NCBI GenBank assembly: GCA_031216915.1
Contig: CM062296.1
Span: 663,277,838-663,341,837 of the forward strand
DNA: 64,000 nucleotides
Reading direction: 5' to 3'
DNA from: Pictodentalium vernedei
Lineage: Eukaryota > Mollusca > Scaphopoda > Dentaliida > Dentaliidae
Shown: in pieces, positions 41,422 through 52,310 of the stretch
How the letters are laid out: the number at the start of each line of letters is the position of its first letter
Position numbering within the stretch: position 1 is the first letter of the stretch
Notes under the pieces: model-generated
The model's database searches: none
Seen by the model: the letters and a program-made list of their open reading frames with translations, nothing else
What the model was told of the DNA's origin: nothing
Translations under genes and position numbers: made by a program

Positions 41422-41666
41422 CACAATTGTTTACTACAGGCTTGCACTACAGTGGAAGTCCCTAACTCGGATAAAATACTCTCTATTTTTGTCTTTCCCA
41501 AGCAAGTTGGGAAAGAAAAGTGGTGCAAAAGCACCAATAAAAATGAGCCAAAACTGGGTCGAGTGCAACCGGCGCAGACCCAGTACGGGACGCTCTCTCC
41601 CAAGTACAACTCCACGACTTCCGTTGCCAGTGCGCATATACCGTCTCTAAAGACTCATTCTTTTTT
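41422..41666 (+). repeat. DIRS-2 left inverted terminal repeat
   Basis: Inverted copy at 47661-47905; also nearly identical to 30201-30444 of DIRS-1. Confidence 0.9.
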
Positions 41667-41746
41667 GAATCCGTAAACGTTCGAGTTATGTGATCAGCGG
41701 GGAGGAAAGATTCTTTACCCGTAAAGAAGACGGGAGGGCCTGCATG

Positions 41747-41836
41747 TAAACAATTGTGGTAGGTATAATAAGAAAGGAAATTTACTATAAAATTTAGATT
41801 TCTTATCAACCTACTCACAATTGTTTACTACAGGCT
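41747..41836 (-). repeat. DIRS-2 internal complementary region
   Basis: Reverse complement of the left outer edge (41381-41430) joined directly to the reverse complement of the right outer edge (about 47883-47920), as in DIRS-1. Confidence 0.9.
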
Positions 41837-42051
41837 GAATAGACAAAAGGCTGGAGGGAATGCAAAACCAACCCCCACATAACCCTAGTGCACTGGAACC
41901 GTGAAGCAGAAGGAAGAGGTCCCGAGGCTTATCAACCATAATGTCGCAATCATTGGTAAAGGACAATGAAAAGAGACATATGAGCCTGTGTGACACACAG
42001 ACAGAAAAAAGGGCAGTAACAGCACAAGGCTGAAACTGACCTTCAAGAAGC

Positions 42052-43446
42052 CTAATGGCTATGGCAGACAACAGCCTGAGCAGAAGAAAGAGGACCCAAG
42101 CCAAAAAGGTCCTCCGACTGCTCCTGCAACTGGCGTAAATAAAAGGTGGAGAAAGTAGAAGCATTTCTCCAGTAGGCTGCCTGCATAACATCCGACAACT
42201 TGACGGAGTTAGAATAAGCCCAAGAGGCAGACAGTGCCCGCACCTCGTGGGCAGAAATACGATTGGTAATACAATCGCCAGCTGCTAAACGACTATAAGC
42301 CGTACGAATAGCAAGACAAATCCATCGAGAAATGGATTGAGGAGAGATCTTCTGTCGACCCGGAATGAGAGACAGAAAAAAACGTTTTCTGCCCTTCCGT
42401 ATGAAGCGTGTCCGATCAAGATAAATGCGAATAGCACGGACCGGACAGAGCAAAGGGCGAGTACCCTCAACAGAGGGAAGAGCCCTGATACAGATAGGAG
42501 GAGGAGTAGTATCTGGTAACTGATTCTTAGCCAAAAAGGAGCAATCAGTGGTAAAAGTAACACTGTTGGGAGAACTCCTAAAAAAGGCCGGGTCAACCGA
42601 GAGGGCGTGAAGCTCACTAACCCGTCTGGCCAAAGCAAATGCCATCAGAAAAGCCGTCTTGTATGTGAGAAATTGCATATCCACCTGGGATAAAGGTTCG
42701 AACGGCGCCCCCCCCCCCCCCCCCCCCAAGCAAAGCAGCACCCACGAAAGATTCCATCGTGGAGTAAGCTGCAAAGTCCGAGGCCTTTTCAAAGAAAAGT
42801 GCCGAACAAGCTTGGAGAGGTAAGGGTTAGTGCCGATACGACGCTTCCCCACATAAGAAAAAGTCTCTGAAAGCATAGACCTGTAACCCTTGATGGTAAC
42901 AGGCTGGAGACCCCGAGAATCAAACAGATATACCAGAAACTCCGCAATCTGTGAAATCGAAGGATTGGCATAATCAACAGAGTGATCAGCACACCATCGA
43001 CAGAAGACCTTCCATTTAGCTGCATAAGCTAAACCAGTGGAGTGCCTCCTTGAAGAAGAAATGCACTCCACTGCTCGTCTCGAAAAACCTCTACGGAGGA
43101 GACAGGACCTGACAAAAGATATGCGTGAAGGCACAATGAAGTCGGGTCGACGTGAAACCTCCTCGGGCGACCTTGACAAAGAAGGTTGCGACGTAGCGGG
43201 AGACGTGCCGGAACCGCCGCCATCAGCGAGCGGAGCTGATTGATCCACACCCGCTGAGGCGACAGGGGAGCGATCAGAATGATTCGACAACTGCAGGTTC
43301 GAATTTTGGCGAGAACCTGAGGAAGAATCGGAACCGGCGGGAAGGCGTAGCCGACTAGACCGTTCCAATCGAGTGACAGAGCGTCCACGGCAAAAGCCAG
43401 AGGATCTGGACACGGGGACACGAAAGTGTCCACCTGATGGTTCCAA
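42052..43446 (-). CDS. DIRS-2 tyrosine recombinase frame
   Basis: An open frame of 464 codons with LQPVTIKGYRSMLSETF, FALARRVSELHALSVD, HEVRALSASWAYSNS and YWRNASTFSTFYLRQL, the Arg, His-x-x-Arg and Tyr blocks of the recombinase. The N-terminal part (RPSLSRSPEE, CISSSRRHSTGLAYAAKWKV, DHSVDYANPSISQIAEFLVY) fits the DNA-binding core of phage-integrase-type proteins. Overlaps the end of the RT/RNase H frame. Nearly identical to the DIRS-1 protein. Confidence 0.85.
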   Translation of the reverse strand: MEPSGGHFRVPVSRSSGFCRGRSVTRLERSSRLRLPAGSDSSSGSRQNSNLQLSNHSDRSPVASAGVDQSAPLADGGGSGTSPATSQPSLSRSPEEVSRRPDFIVPSRISFVRSCLLRRGFSRRAVECISSSRRHSTGLAYAAKWKVFCRWCADHSVDYANPSISQIAEFLVYLFDSRGLQPVTIKGYRSMLSETFSYVGKRRIGTNPYLSKLVRHFSLKRPRTLQLTPRWNLSWVLLCLGGGGGGAPFEPLSQVDMQFLTYKTAFLMAFALARRVSELHALSVDPAFFRSSPNSVTFTTDCSFLAKNQLPDTTPPPICIRALPSVEGTRPLLCPVRAIRIYLDRTRFIRKGRKRFFLSLIPGRQKISPQSISRWICLAIRTAYSRLAAGDCITNRISAHEVRALSASWAYSNSVKLSDVMQAAYWRNASTFSTFYLRQLQEQSEDLFGLGPLSSAQAVVCHSH

Positions 43447-45059
43447 CGAGTCGCAAAGAGATCGATGTGGGGACGTCCCCAGAGATCACAAAGCGACTGG
43501 AACACTGCCCTGTGAAGCATCCACTCGGTGGAAATAACCCTGCCCTGTCGGGACAGGGAGTCGGCTAGGACGTTCAGACGACCGGGAATGTGACGAACAA
43601 CCACCCCGGCGTGAACCTCCTGAGCGAGCAGTAAAAGATCCCGAGCTAACTCGTACATCGGAAGCGAGTGCGTGCCGCCCTGGTTCCGAATGTAAGCAAC
43701 CACTGTCGAATTGTCGGATAGTAGAAGGACCTGGCGATTCAACAAGTGAGGGATCCACTGCCTGAAACTCAGAAGAAGAGCAAGAAGCTCCTTCTGGTTG
43801 ATGTGTAGAGCTGCTTGATCCTGGTCCCACATCCCGTGTAGGGAAAGACCGAGAGGATCCAACGTCGCACCCCATCCGAGATCGCTGGCATCTGCCGTCA
43901 GAACGCGATCGGACGTGGGTAAGTCCAGCGGAACACCCTGCGTAATCCACTGAACATCTGTCCAGGGAAGAAGGTGAGGATACAGGGAGTCCGGAAACGG
44001 AAGCACCTGATCCAGAGAATCTACATTCGGTCTCCAACGACTGAGCAGAAAGTGTTGGAGAGGTCTGACACGCAGCCGACCTAGAGGAATGAGATCCGTC
44101 ACCGAACCGCAGAGACCGATCAGCCGGAGAAAACTCCGAGCGGTCGCGGACCTGGACTGGGACAGAGTCAGAGCAAAAGCTGAGAGAATCACAGCCTTGG
44201 CCTGGGGAACAGCCACCAAATTGAATTTGGTATGGAAAGACATCCCCAGATGACAAAACGACTGAGAAGGGACCAGGTCCGACTTCTCCTCGTTGACTCT
44301 GAATCCTAGCGACGTGAGCAAGCTCAACAGAGTGGCGACATCCGATTCCAGTAAGGCAGCATTGGAATGCCTCTGGAGGATATCGTCCAGATATGCCGAA
44401 GTAGTCACCCTGGACTGTGTGCGATGGAACGCTATCACATGCGACATCAGTCTGGTGAACGCCCAAGGAGCCAGGTTGAGGCCGAAAGGCATGGCCTTGA
44501 ACTGGTAAACTCGCCCCAGAAAAGCGAACCTGAGATACTTCCGTGACGCCCGATGCATCGGAACGTGGAAGTAAGCGTCTCGCAGGTCGATGCTGGCTGC
44601 GAAATCTCCCTGGTGAATTGATTGGCGGACCGACCTGAAAGTCTCCATGCTGAACTTGGGAGCAATGATAGACTGGTTCAGAATGCTGAGATCGATAACC
44701 GGTCGGAGTCGGCCGTCCTTCTTCGGCACCAAGAACAGGCAGGAATAGAAACCCACTGACTGAACGTTCTTGACAACCTCGATCGCCCCCTTTGCCAGGA
44801 GATTGGCAATCTCCGTGGACAAAAGTTCCCGACGTAAAACGTCTGAAGGAACTGTGGTTGGAAGAGGCACCCTTGACAGAGTGGGGTGCCGTCGGAAGGA
44901 TATGCGCAGCCCGGACCGAACAACATCTAACACCCATGGATCGGATGTGATGGTGGTCCAATGGTCTGCAAACTCTGCTATCCTTCCTCCAACCTGAGAC
45001 GAGTCGAGGTGAGGACCTTCATTTTGAGCCCCGACGAGGCCCGCGAGAGGAGAAACCAC
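43029..45059 (-). CDS. DIRS-2 reverse transcriptase, RNase H and MT-like frame
   Basis: The longest RT frame in the window (676 codons). The RT motifs are SIDLRDAYFHVPMHR, LNLAPWAFTRLM and SAYLDDILQRHSN. RNase H is TADASDLGWGATLD, INQKELLALLLSF and LLSDNSTVVAYIRN. The C-terminal part includes HIDLFATRWNHQVDTFVSP, VGYAFPPVPILPQVL and APLSPQRVWINQL, the segment reported as methyltransferase-like in DIRS pol. In life it copies element RNA to DNA. Confidence 0.88.
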   Translation of the reverse strand: MVSPLAGLVGAQNEGPHLDSSQVGGRIAEFADHWTTITSDPWVLDVVRSGLRISFRRHPTLSRVPLPTTVPSDVLRRELLSTEIANLLAKGAIEVVKNVQSVGFYSCLFLVPKKDGRLRPVIDLSILNQSIIAPKFSMETFRSVRQSIHQGDFAASIDLRDAYFHVPMHRASRKYLRFAFLGRVYQFKAMPFGLNLAPWAFTRLMSHVIAFHRTQSRVTTSAYLDDILQRHSNAALLESDVATLLSLLTSLGFRVNEEKSDLVPSQSFCHLGMSFHTKFNLVAVPQAKAVILSAFALTLSQSRSATARSFLRLIGLCGSVTDLIPLGRLRVRPLQHFLLSRWRPNVDSLDQVLPFPDSLYPHLLPWTDVQWITQGVPLDLPTSDRVLTADASDLGWGATLDPLGLSLHGMWDQDQAALHINQKELLALLLSFRQWIPHLLNRQVLLLSDNSTVVAYIRNQGGTHSLPMYELARDLLLLAQEVHAGVVVRHIPGRLNVLADSLSRQGRVISTEWMLHRAVFQSLCDLWGRPHIDLFATRWNHQVDTFVSPCPDPLAFAVDALSLDWNGLVGYAFPPVPILPQVLAKIRTCSCRIILIAPLSPQRVWINQLRSLMAAVPARLPLRRNLLCQGRPRRFHVDPTSLCLHAYLLSGPVSSVEVFRDEQWSAFLLQGGTPLV

Positions 45060-47216
45060 CTCCTCTGCTAAATGAAGAATCCTGAGACTTCCCTCGATTC
45101 TGCCGACCCCTACCTTTACCCCGTGAGTAAGAAGCAGAGGCGGCGGCAGAAGGACCAGCCTTTTGCTTCACAGAGGAAGCAGAAGGGTACTTGTTAGGCT
45201 TGGAACGGCCCTTGCCTCCCCGAGAAGGCTGATCAAGCTGACGAAACAGCAGCTGATCTTTGGAATGACGTAGGACGTCATCCCGGACCGTCGACACGGA
45301 ACCATGGAAAAGTTGCGGACCTGCCAAAGAAGCAGATCGAAGAGTAGCACGCTGCTCCTCGGGAAGGGATCGTCCTGTGTCCAGCACAGCGTCCCTTCGA
45401 ACTAATTCCAAATTGGCCGTGTTACAGGCATGCGTGTGAGTAAGGTGCATAAGTGCCTTGGACAGCACACGCAAAGGAGCCTGTACCTCGTCAAACTTAT
45501 CTGGAGGCAGATAAGCAGCCAAAGCTGAGACGACGTGATCTGAGAGAGAAAGCATGCCAAGCATCTCTCTAGATAAGCCCAACGTGGACTCCAGAGTCGT
45601 CATTGGAATGACGGCAGACTTGGGCTTGGAAAGCCCGAGGGAAGTGGAGTCCTGATCCAGAACCGTCAAAGTCTGGCAGACTGACGGATTGGCGGAATCG
45701 TAGGAACGATAACGCACAGGAGGCAAAAAGGTGTCAACCCTGGTGAAGAACGAAGTCTTCAAAGCCTTGGAATTCAGCTTGGCATCCAATGCTGAAAAAG
45801 CTTCAACCACCTGTACCGACTGGCACGGTCGAAGGCGCCCAGAAGCAGGTTGCTCCATAGGCTGTTGGCGCGCGACCGATGATCGCGGCCAGGCTGACAC
45901 TGTCGGCTGGTTAGCAGGTTTGAGCTCAGGCAGAAACCCAAACACAAAGTCAAGAGCCGCCCCCAAGTCCGAAGACTGCTGGCCCTCGACCTCAAGCATG
46001 TCGGACTCCTCCCCAGAGTCGGAAGACACATAGCCCATCGTGGGCAAACCAGCCGACGCCTCCCATGGTGTCAGGACACCAGAGGAATCGGAAACCGGCC
46101 TGTTTCCAATTCCGGGAGGCGGCGCCATAGGAGGCGCCTGGAAACCACCCATAGCCTCGCAACAGGAAGGCTCTTTGAGAGAACCTGAGTGAGTAAGGAG
46201 AGGGCCTCCCTAAGCTCACTGCCTGTACCGACCGGTTCGACAGGGGAGCGAACCGGCAAAGTGGCTTCACCTCTGACCCTCTTAACCAGCGAAGGGTCAC
46301 GATCCTCCAAAACACCCGACGCGGGACGACGGGCGGCAGCCGAAACATCTGAAGGCAGACGTGTATAGGGGTACGATGCACCCCGAGGATCAATATTGCG
46401 AGAACTCATGAGAGTCACCGCGGACCTCTGCGAGGCAGAAGGTCCAGGCTGCACAAAAGGCGTTGGTCCCCCAAAACTGGTCGTGTGACCAGAGTGAGTG
46501 GACGGAAACGCCACGGAGTTCGTAGTGTTTCCACTACGAACATCCGAATCCAAAGACACAACTGTGGTACTCGACGGCGACGAGACCACAGCGATGGGCT
46601 CGGCCGGCAGCCCCTTCCGACTTCGCCGAGTTGAAGTCAGGGAAGGCTGGGGCCGATATCCCACGTCTACAGTATCGGACAGTTCTGCAGTCCCCTGCAG
46701 CGAAAAGCCGAGGCAGGCTGAAACAGACAACGAAGCAGACGGACCAGCAGCAGTAGTAGATACGTCGAGAGTCGTTGAGGCTGGTGAAATAATGGAGAGA
46801 GCACACCGGCTCGGCTCCGAAGGAGGAGTCACAACCCTAGTGACAGCCTCAGATGTCGACTGGAGGGGGACCGTAGTCCCGGAACCAGGCATCTCTACAC
46901 CAGAACACTCAACGGCTCCCGCAGTATCCACCACAGGAAAAGACTGCACATCCCCCACGGAGGAGGAATAACTCTCACCAGACAAAGTCGGCTCGGGAGG
47001 CCCCGAACGACCACGTTCTCCTTTCCCGCGGGAGCGGGAGGCACGGCCACGAAAACGAACGACACGATTTACAGACGCCCAAAAGGTGGAAGACCATGTT
47101 CCACAGACACCACACGGCCGCTCGGCCGAACACCCATTACAGGAGGAACACGACGAATGTACATCGTCCACATGCTTAGGCAGCAGACACTGCCCACAAG
47201 GAATTGTCCTAGGCAT
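45019..47216 (-). pseudogene. DIRS-2 ORF1 (gag-like) region
   Basis: It starts MPRTIPCGQCLLPKHVDD, with the same Cys-rich pattern as DIRS-1 ORF1, a Ser/Thr/Pro-rich middle and a basic Arg/Gly tail. Nearly identical in sequence to 33808-36012. Counted as broken in this copy, with about one break. Confidence 0.75.
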
Positions 47217-47660
47217 GAGAGAGGTGGGGGAGCAGAGAAGGTGAGATCAGAAAACAGAACACCCCCAAAGAGAGAAAGGTGACAGAAACAAAGACCCTAG
47301 ACGGTCGACCGGGAACCACCCAACAGGAAGACTACTCTCAACAGAAAGAAGAAACACTGCAGGAGTGGTACCCCGCTGACACCTAACTCTAACACAATTA
47401 GAAAAATTTGCAAAAAAAGCATGAACAATAATTGTGAAAATCTAAGTCCGAACCGCGTGGCCCGCGAAAATCGCGCGCGACCCGAGAGAGAGCAAATAAA
47501 TATACATTATGGACATATAATAGAAAAAAGAGAATATAAAACACTGTTCCTGAGAATACAAAGGATACACTGTGGTATAATGAATCAGGAATCATCAAAC
47601 ATCGAGCTGGTGGAACACTGATAAGCGTGCAAAAACATCTCGACACGAAGCGGATTTCAA

Positions 47661-47905
47661 AAAGAATGAGTCTTTAGAGACGGTATATGCGCACTGGCAA
47701 CGGAAGTCGTGGAGTTGTACTTGGGAGAGAGCATCCCGTACTGGGTCTGCGCCGGTTGCACTCGACCCAGTTTTGGCTTATTTTTATTGGTGCTTTTGCA
47801 CCACTTTTCTTTCCCAACTTGCTTGGGAAAGACAAAAATAGAGAGTATTTTATCCGAGTTAGGGACTTCCACTGTAGTGCAAGCCTGTAGTAAACAATTG
47901 TGAGT
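47661..47905 (-). repeat. DIRS-2 right inverted terminal repeat
   Basis: Inverted counterpart of 41422-41666; the outer edge runs to 47920 (GTAGGTTGATAAGAAAT). Confidence 0.9.
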
Positions 47906-48929
47906 AGGTTGATAAGAAATGTCATTCACATCATTGAGTTGTGTGGACACCGAATAGATCGCCCCAGGAAGGCTCACCATTCAAAATAGCACAACAAAAT
48001 AACAGATAGCCCATTCATACCTGATACAAAAGCGACAAAAACAAGTTTCTGCCTTGGATTTTACCGGAATACAATTTTCACGAGAACAATATCATGTAAT
48101 TGTATTGTTAATAACGATCTTTCCCCACACCCCAACCAAAATGCAAATATTATTTTGGCTAATATTTCCCAGCACTAAATATGCATACTCTGAGAACGTA
48201 TGTGGTATTAAGCTTTCGTAATTGATGATTTATCAACGAAATTCTGCAGTACAACAGGCATTAACAGATTTTCTTCAGTGCCCAACTTCAGCCATCGGAA
48301 TCAGCATAATCAATTGAGAAAGAACCGGTAATCAGTTGATAGCAAGTTTTGATAATCAGTTCATCACTAAATGTCTTATATTTATGGCAAAGTATTTTTT
48401 TTTCGATATAGTCTTTTTTTAGGGAGAAACAAACATAACACACAAGTCCATTTTATATTCTTTTTTCAAACATCTCTGCAAATACAGTACAAGTCAAAAT
48501 AAGTTGTAGGATAACCACTATAAACTATGTACATGTATCTTTCTCTTCCTACACTGATAAGACCAGAAGCTGATATCATTTTCTGGAAAGCTCTCACACT
48601 GAGAGCTTTCTAAGACAAGAGGCCCCACGTGGCCTTAATCGCTCACCTGACAAAGTGACTCTAAGAAGTATTTTAGGTCACCTTCACCATGTCATGCCTC
48701 ATCAACATTAACTGGTTGAGTGATAGATTTTGTTTGAAGTTCAACATTTGTTACCTAAAATTAGTTTTATTTAAAATCATTGGTGTGTGGCCAATCTCCA
48801 ATGATTTTTAATAAAGCAAATTTATCTCTGCAGACAAACTGGTTTAGCATGAAGCACAAACAAGGAATGTGAAGAGATAGCCTTGGACATCTCTCCCCAA
48901 CTGTGGATATCTTCCATGTGCTACATGTA

Positions 48930-49258
48930 CATATTTGCATGCAAGAAAACAAAAATTTTCACAAATTTTCCAAAATATTAGTTTTTTTTATCATCATTGG
49001 AACAAGCTCAAACAGCTTATTCCAATAGGGGTATGGGAAGATCAGGTATATTTTTGAGACAGAAATGTGAATATATAAATAATGGTGTTTTTTTGTGAAT
49101 GATGCTGGAGAATTTTGCGTAAAGATATGGTAAATGGTTTGTTCTAGATACAGAATGATGCAAAAGTATTTAAATTTGATTAGGCAAGTTGTTCCTATAA
49201 TGCATTTAAAAATTGAAGTAACTGTTTTTTTGCTGCTGAACTTTTAGATGTGTGTGTC

Positions 49259-49289
<31 letters not shown>

Positions 49290-49293
49290 GGGT

Positions 49294-49324
<31 letters not shown>

Positions 49325-49975
49325 TAAGAGTGTTCTTGCAAACAAAATTCCTGAATAAATGGAAAATTTTATTTTTTGTGTGAAAGACATAGTGCGTGAA
49401 TGTTGATTGGAACAAGCTTAGAGAGCTCATTTTAATGTGAAGTCATAAAGCTGTGTTTTACGTACGAAATTCTGGAATAACTAAAAAATTGCTTTTTTGA
49501 CTCAAAAAGCATGGTGTGCGACCTCTCATTGGAATGAGCTCAAAAAGCTCATTCCAATGGGGTATTTACAAGCGATAAGTACATGTATGTTTAAGAGACA
49601 AAAATTAAAATTTGAATAGCGATTTTTGCGAAGAATGCTGACAAGTTTTGGCAGTTATGCTGGTAAAAAGGTAAGATATGCAAAGTGGTTGTTTTTTAGA
49701 GGCGACATTTAATTAAGGGAAATTAACCCTTGATTACTGAGGTAACTTCTAAAAGTACTGAAATTTCATGAAGCAATGTGAATAACAGACAACAGTTGCC
49801 TAAAAATTTCATGAATAACTAAAATTTTTATTCTTTTGTCTCGAAAACATGGCATATGACCTTTGTTGGAATGAGCTGAATGCGTGTGTTCCAATGAGGG
49901 GTCATAAAATTTGAACGGAGATTTGTGTGAATAATGCATTAGTACTGCTAGATTTGGGTAAACGGCACACCCTGG
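48930..49975. mobile_element. Cluster of degenerate P1-type MITE cores
   Basis: At least three, perhaps four, successive copies of the P1 centre: CATTGGAACAAGCTC / AGCTTATTCCAATAG near 48997-49025, TTGGAACAAGCTTAGAGAGC near 49407, CTCATTGGAATGAGCTC / GAGCTCATTCCAATGGGG near 49525-49562, and TTGTTGGAATGAGC / TGTTCCAATGAGGGG near 49862-49903. Each is followed by a GAATNATGC...AAA block. Their termini are mostly lost. They sit inside hairpin-ended repeat C. Confidence 0.5.
49243..49325. repeat. (GT)n and poly-G tract
   Basis: A (GT)n-rich run of about 65 bp followed by about 16 G. Confidence 0.85.
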
Positions 49976-50080
49976 ATACCACCCCTTCTATAGTAGATCT
50001 TTTCTGCAAATTTTGTCTAAGATTCTATCAACTTTACAAATAAATACGTTCATGAATCACAATCAGATCCACCCCATAAT

Positions 50081-52310
50081 GTTGCATACCAAATATCAAA
50101 AGATTCTGCCTGCTGGATCTGGCGAAGAAGATTTTTTAAGAAATATGCCTGAAATGCACTAAGTTAAAATTTGGGCTCCTATATGGAGCCCAAATATAAA
50201 CCCAGGGGGCCGATTTGAACAAACTTGAATCAGATCCACCCCACAATGTTGCTTACCAAATATGAAAAGATTCTGAAGCTGGATCTGGAGAAGAAGATTT
50301 TTTAAGAAATTTGCCTGAAATGCACTAAGTTCGAATTCGAGCTTCTATAGTGAGCCCAAATATGAAACTAGGAAGCCGATTTGAACAAACTTGAATCAGA
50401 TCCACCCCACAATGTTGCATACCAAATATCAAAAGATTCTGCCTGCTGGATCTGGAGAAGAAGATTTTTTAATAAATTTGCCCGAAATGCACTAAGTGCG
50501 AATTCAGGCTTCTATATTAAGCCCAAATATGAATCCAGGGGGCCGATTTGAACAAACTTGAATCAGATCCACCCCGCAATGTTGCATACCAAATATCAAA
50601 AGATTCTGCCTGCTGGATCTGGAGAAGAAGATTTTTGAAGAAATTTGCCCGAAATGCACTAAGTTTGAATTCGAGCTTCTATAGTGAGCCCAAATATGAA
50701 TCCAGGGGGCCGATTTGAACAAACTTGAATCAGATCCACCCCGCAATGTTGCATACCAAATATCAAAAGATTCTGCCTGCTGGATCTGGAGAAGATGATT
50801 TTTTAAGAAATTTGCCTGAAATGCACTAAGTTCGAATTCGAGCTTCTATAGTAAGCCCAAATATGAATCTAGGGAGCCGATTTGAACAAATTTGCATCAG
50901 ATCCATCCCACAATGTTGCATACCAAATATCAAAAGATTCTGCCTGCTGGATCTGGAGAAGAAAATTTTTAAAGAAATTTGCCTGAAATGCACTAAGTTC
51001 AAATTTGGGCTCCTATACTGAGCCCAAATATAAACCCAGGGGGCCGATTTGAACAAACTTGAATCAGATCCACCCCACAATGTTGCTTACCAAATATGAA
51101 AAAATTCTGCCTGCTGGATCTGGAGAAGAAGATTTTTTAAGAAATTTGCATGAAATGCACTAAGTTCAAATTCGAGCTTCTATAGTGAGCCCAAATATGA
51201 ATCTAGGAAGCCGATTTGAACAAACTTGAATCAGATCCACCCCACAATGTTGCATACCAAATATCAAAAGATTCTGCCTGCTGGATCTGGAGAAGAAGAT
51301 TTTTTAAGAAATTTGCCTAAATGCACTAAGTTCGAAATCGGGCTTCTATACTGAGCCCAAATATGAACCCAGGGGGCCGATTTGAACAAACTTGAATCAG
51401 ATCCACCCTACAATGTTGCATACCAAATATCAAAAGATTCTGCCTGCTGGATCTGGAGAAGAAGATTTTTTAAGAAATTTGCCAGAAATGCACTAAGTTC
51501 GAAATTGGGCTCCTATACTGAGCCCAAATATTAACCCAGGGATCCGATTTGAACAAACTTGAATCAGATCCACCCCACAATGTTGCTTACCAAATATGAA
51601 AAGATTCTGCCTGCTGGATCTGGAGAAGAAGATTTTTTAAGAAATTTGCCTGAAATGCACTAAGTTCGAATTCGGGCTTCTATAGTAAGCCCAAATATGA
51701 ATCCAGGGGGCCGATTTGAACAAACTTGAATCAGATCTACCCCGCAACGTTGCATACCAAATATCAAAAGATTCTGCCTGCTGGATCTGGAGAAGAAGAT
51801 TTTTGAAGAAATTTGACTGAAATGCACTAAGTTCGAATTCAAGCTCCTATAGTGAGCCCAAATATGAATCTAGGGAGCCGATTTGAACAAACTTGAATCA
51901 GATCCACCCTACAATGTTGCATGCCAAATATCAAAAGATTCTGCCTGCTGGATCTGGAGAAGAAGATTTTCAAAGAAATTTGCCTGAAATGCAGTAAGTT
52001 CAAATTTGGGCTCCTATACTGAGCCCAAATATAAACCCAGAGGGCCGATTTGAACAAACTTGAATCAGATCCACCCCACAATGTTGCATACCAAATATCA
52101 AAAGATTCTGCCTGCTGGATCTGGAGAAGATTTTTTAAGAAATTTGCCTGAAATGCACTAAGTTCGAAATCGGGCTCCTATACTGAGCCCAAATATGAAC
52201 CCAGGGGGCCGATTTGAACAAACTTGAATCAGATCCACCCTACAATGTTGCATACCAAATATCAAAAGATTCTGCCTGCTGGATCTGGAGAAGGAGATTT
52301 TTTAATGTTT
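50081..52310 (+). repeat. Satellite-like array, 14 units of 167 bp
   Basis: The anchor GTTGCATACCAAAT (or GTTGCTTACCAAAT) recurs at 50081, 50248, 50414, 50581, 50748, 50915, 51082, 51249, 51415, 51582, 51749, 51916, 52083 and 52247, a spacing of 166-167 bp with the last at 164. Each unit holds GGATCTGGAGAAGAAGATTT and a small hairpin GGGCTCCTATACTGAGCCC. Single related units occur in copies A (about 11830-12060) and B (about 29990-30160 and 36725-37120). The open frames across the array are not genes. Confidence 0.9.

Larger units (their letters stand above)
41381..47920 (-). mobile_element. DIRS-2: DIRS-type retroelement, young
   Basis: About 6.54 kb, the same family and layout as DIRS-1: right inverted repeat (47661-47905), ORF1 region (45019-47216), RT/RNase H frame (43029-45059), recombinase frame (42052-43446), internal complementary region (41747-41836) and left inverted repeat (41422-41666). 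No target duplication; AAAT at both junctions. The inverted repeats differ by about 1% by eye. About 99% like DIRS-1. Nearly whole, with about one or two breaks. Confidence 0.9.
40457..48369. mobile_element. hAT-like element with perfect 8-bp duplication, split by DIRS-2
   Basis: Flanked by the exact direct repeat AATGTCTT at 40449-40456 and 48370-48377. The inverted ends TAGTGATGAACCAATAATC (left) and GATAATCAGTTCATCACTA (right) share the first 11 bases exactly, followed on both sides by CGGAATC-type subterminal motifs. The element is 40457-41380 plus 47921-48369, about 1.37 kb, with DIRS-2 in between. No hAT transposase is recognisable, so it is probably non-autonomous. Confidence 0.75.

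Noticed and set aside
46498-46971. 157-codon plus-strand open frame within DIRS-2
   Set aside because: Antisense to ORF1; an artefact of its composition.
49206-49430. Pro/Thr/His-rich open frame
   Set aside because: Translation of the (GT)n and poly-G simple repeat.
50081-52310. Regularly spaced repeats as a possible CRISPR array
   Set aside because: Units are 167 bp and similar over their full length, with no short repeats and unique spacers and no cas genes. This is a satellite-type array in a eukaryotic transposable element.
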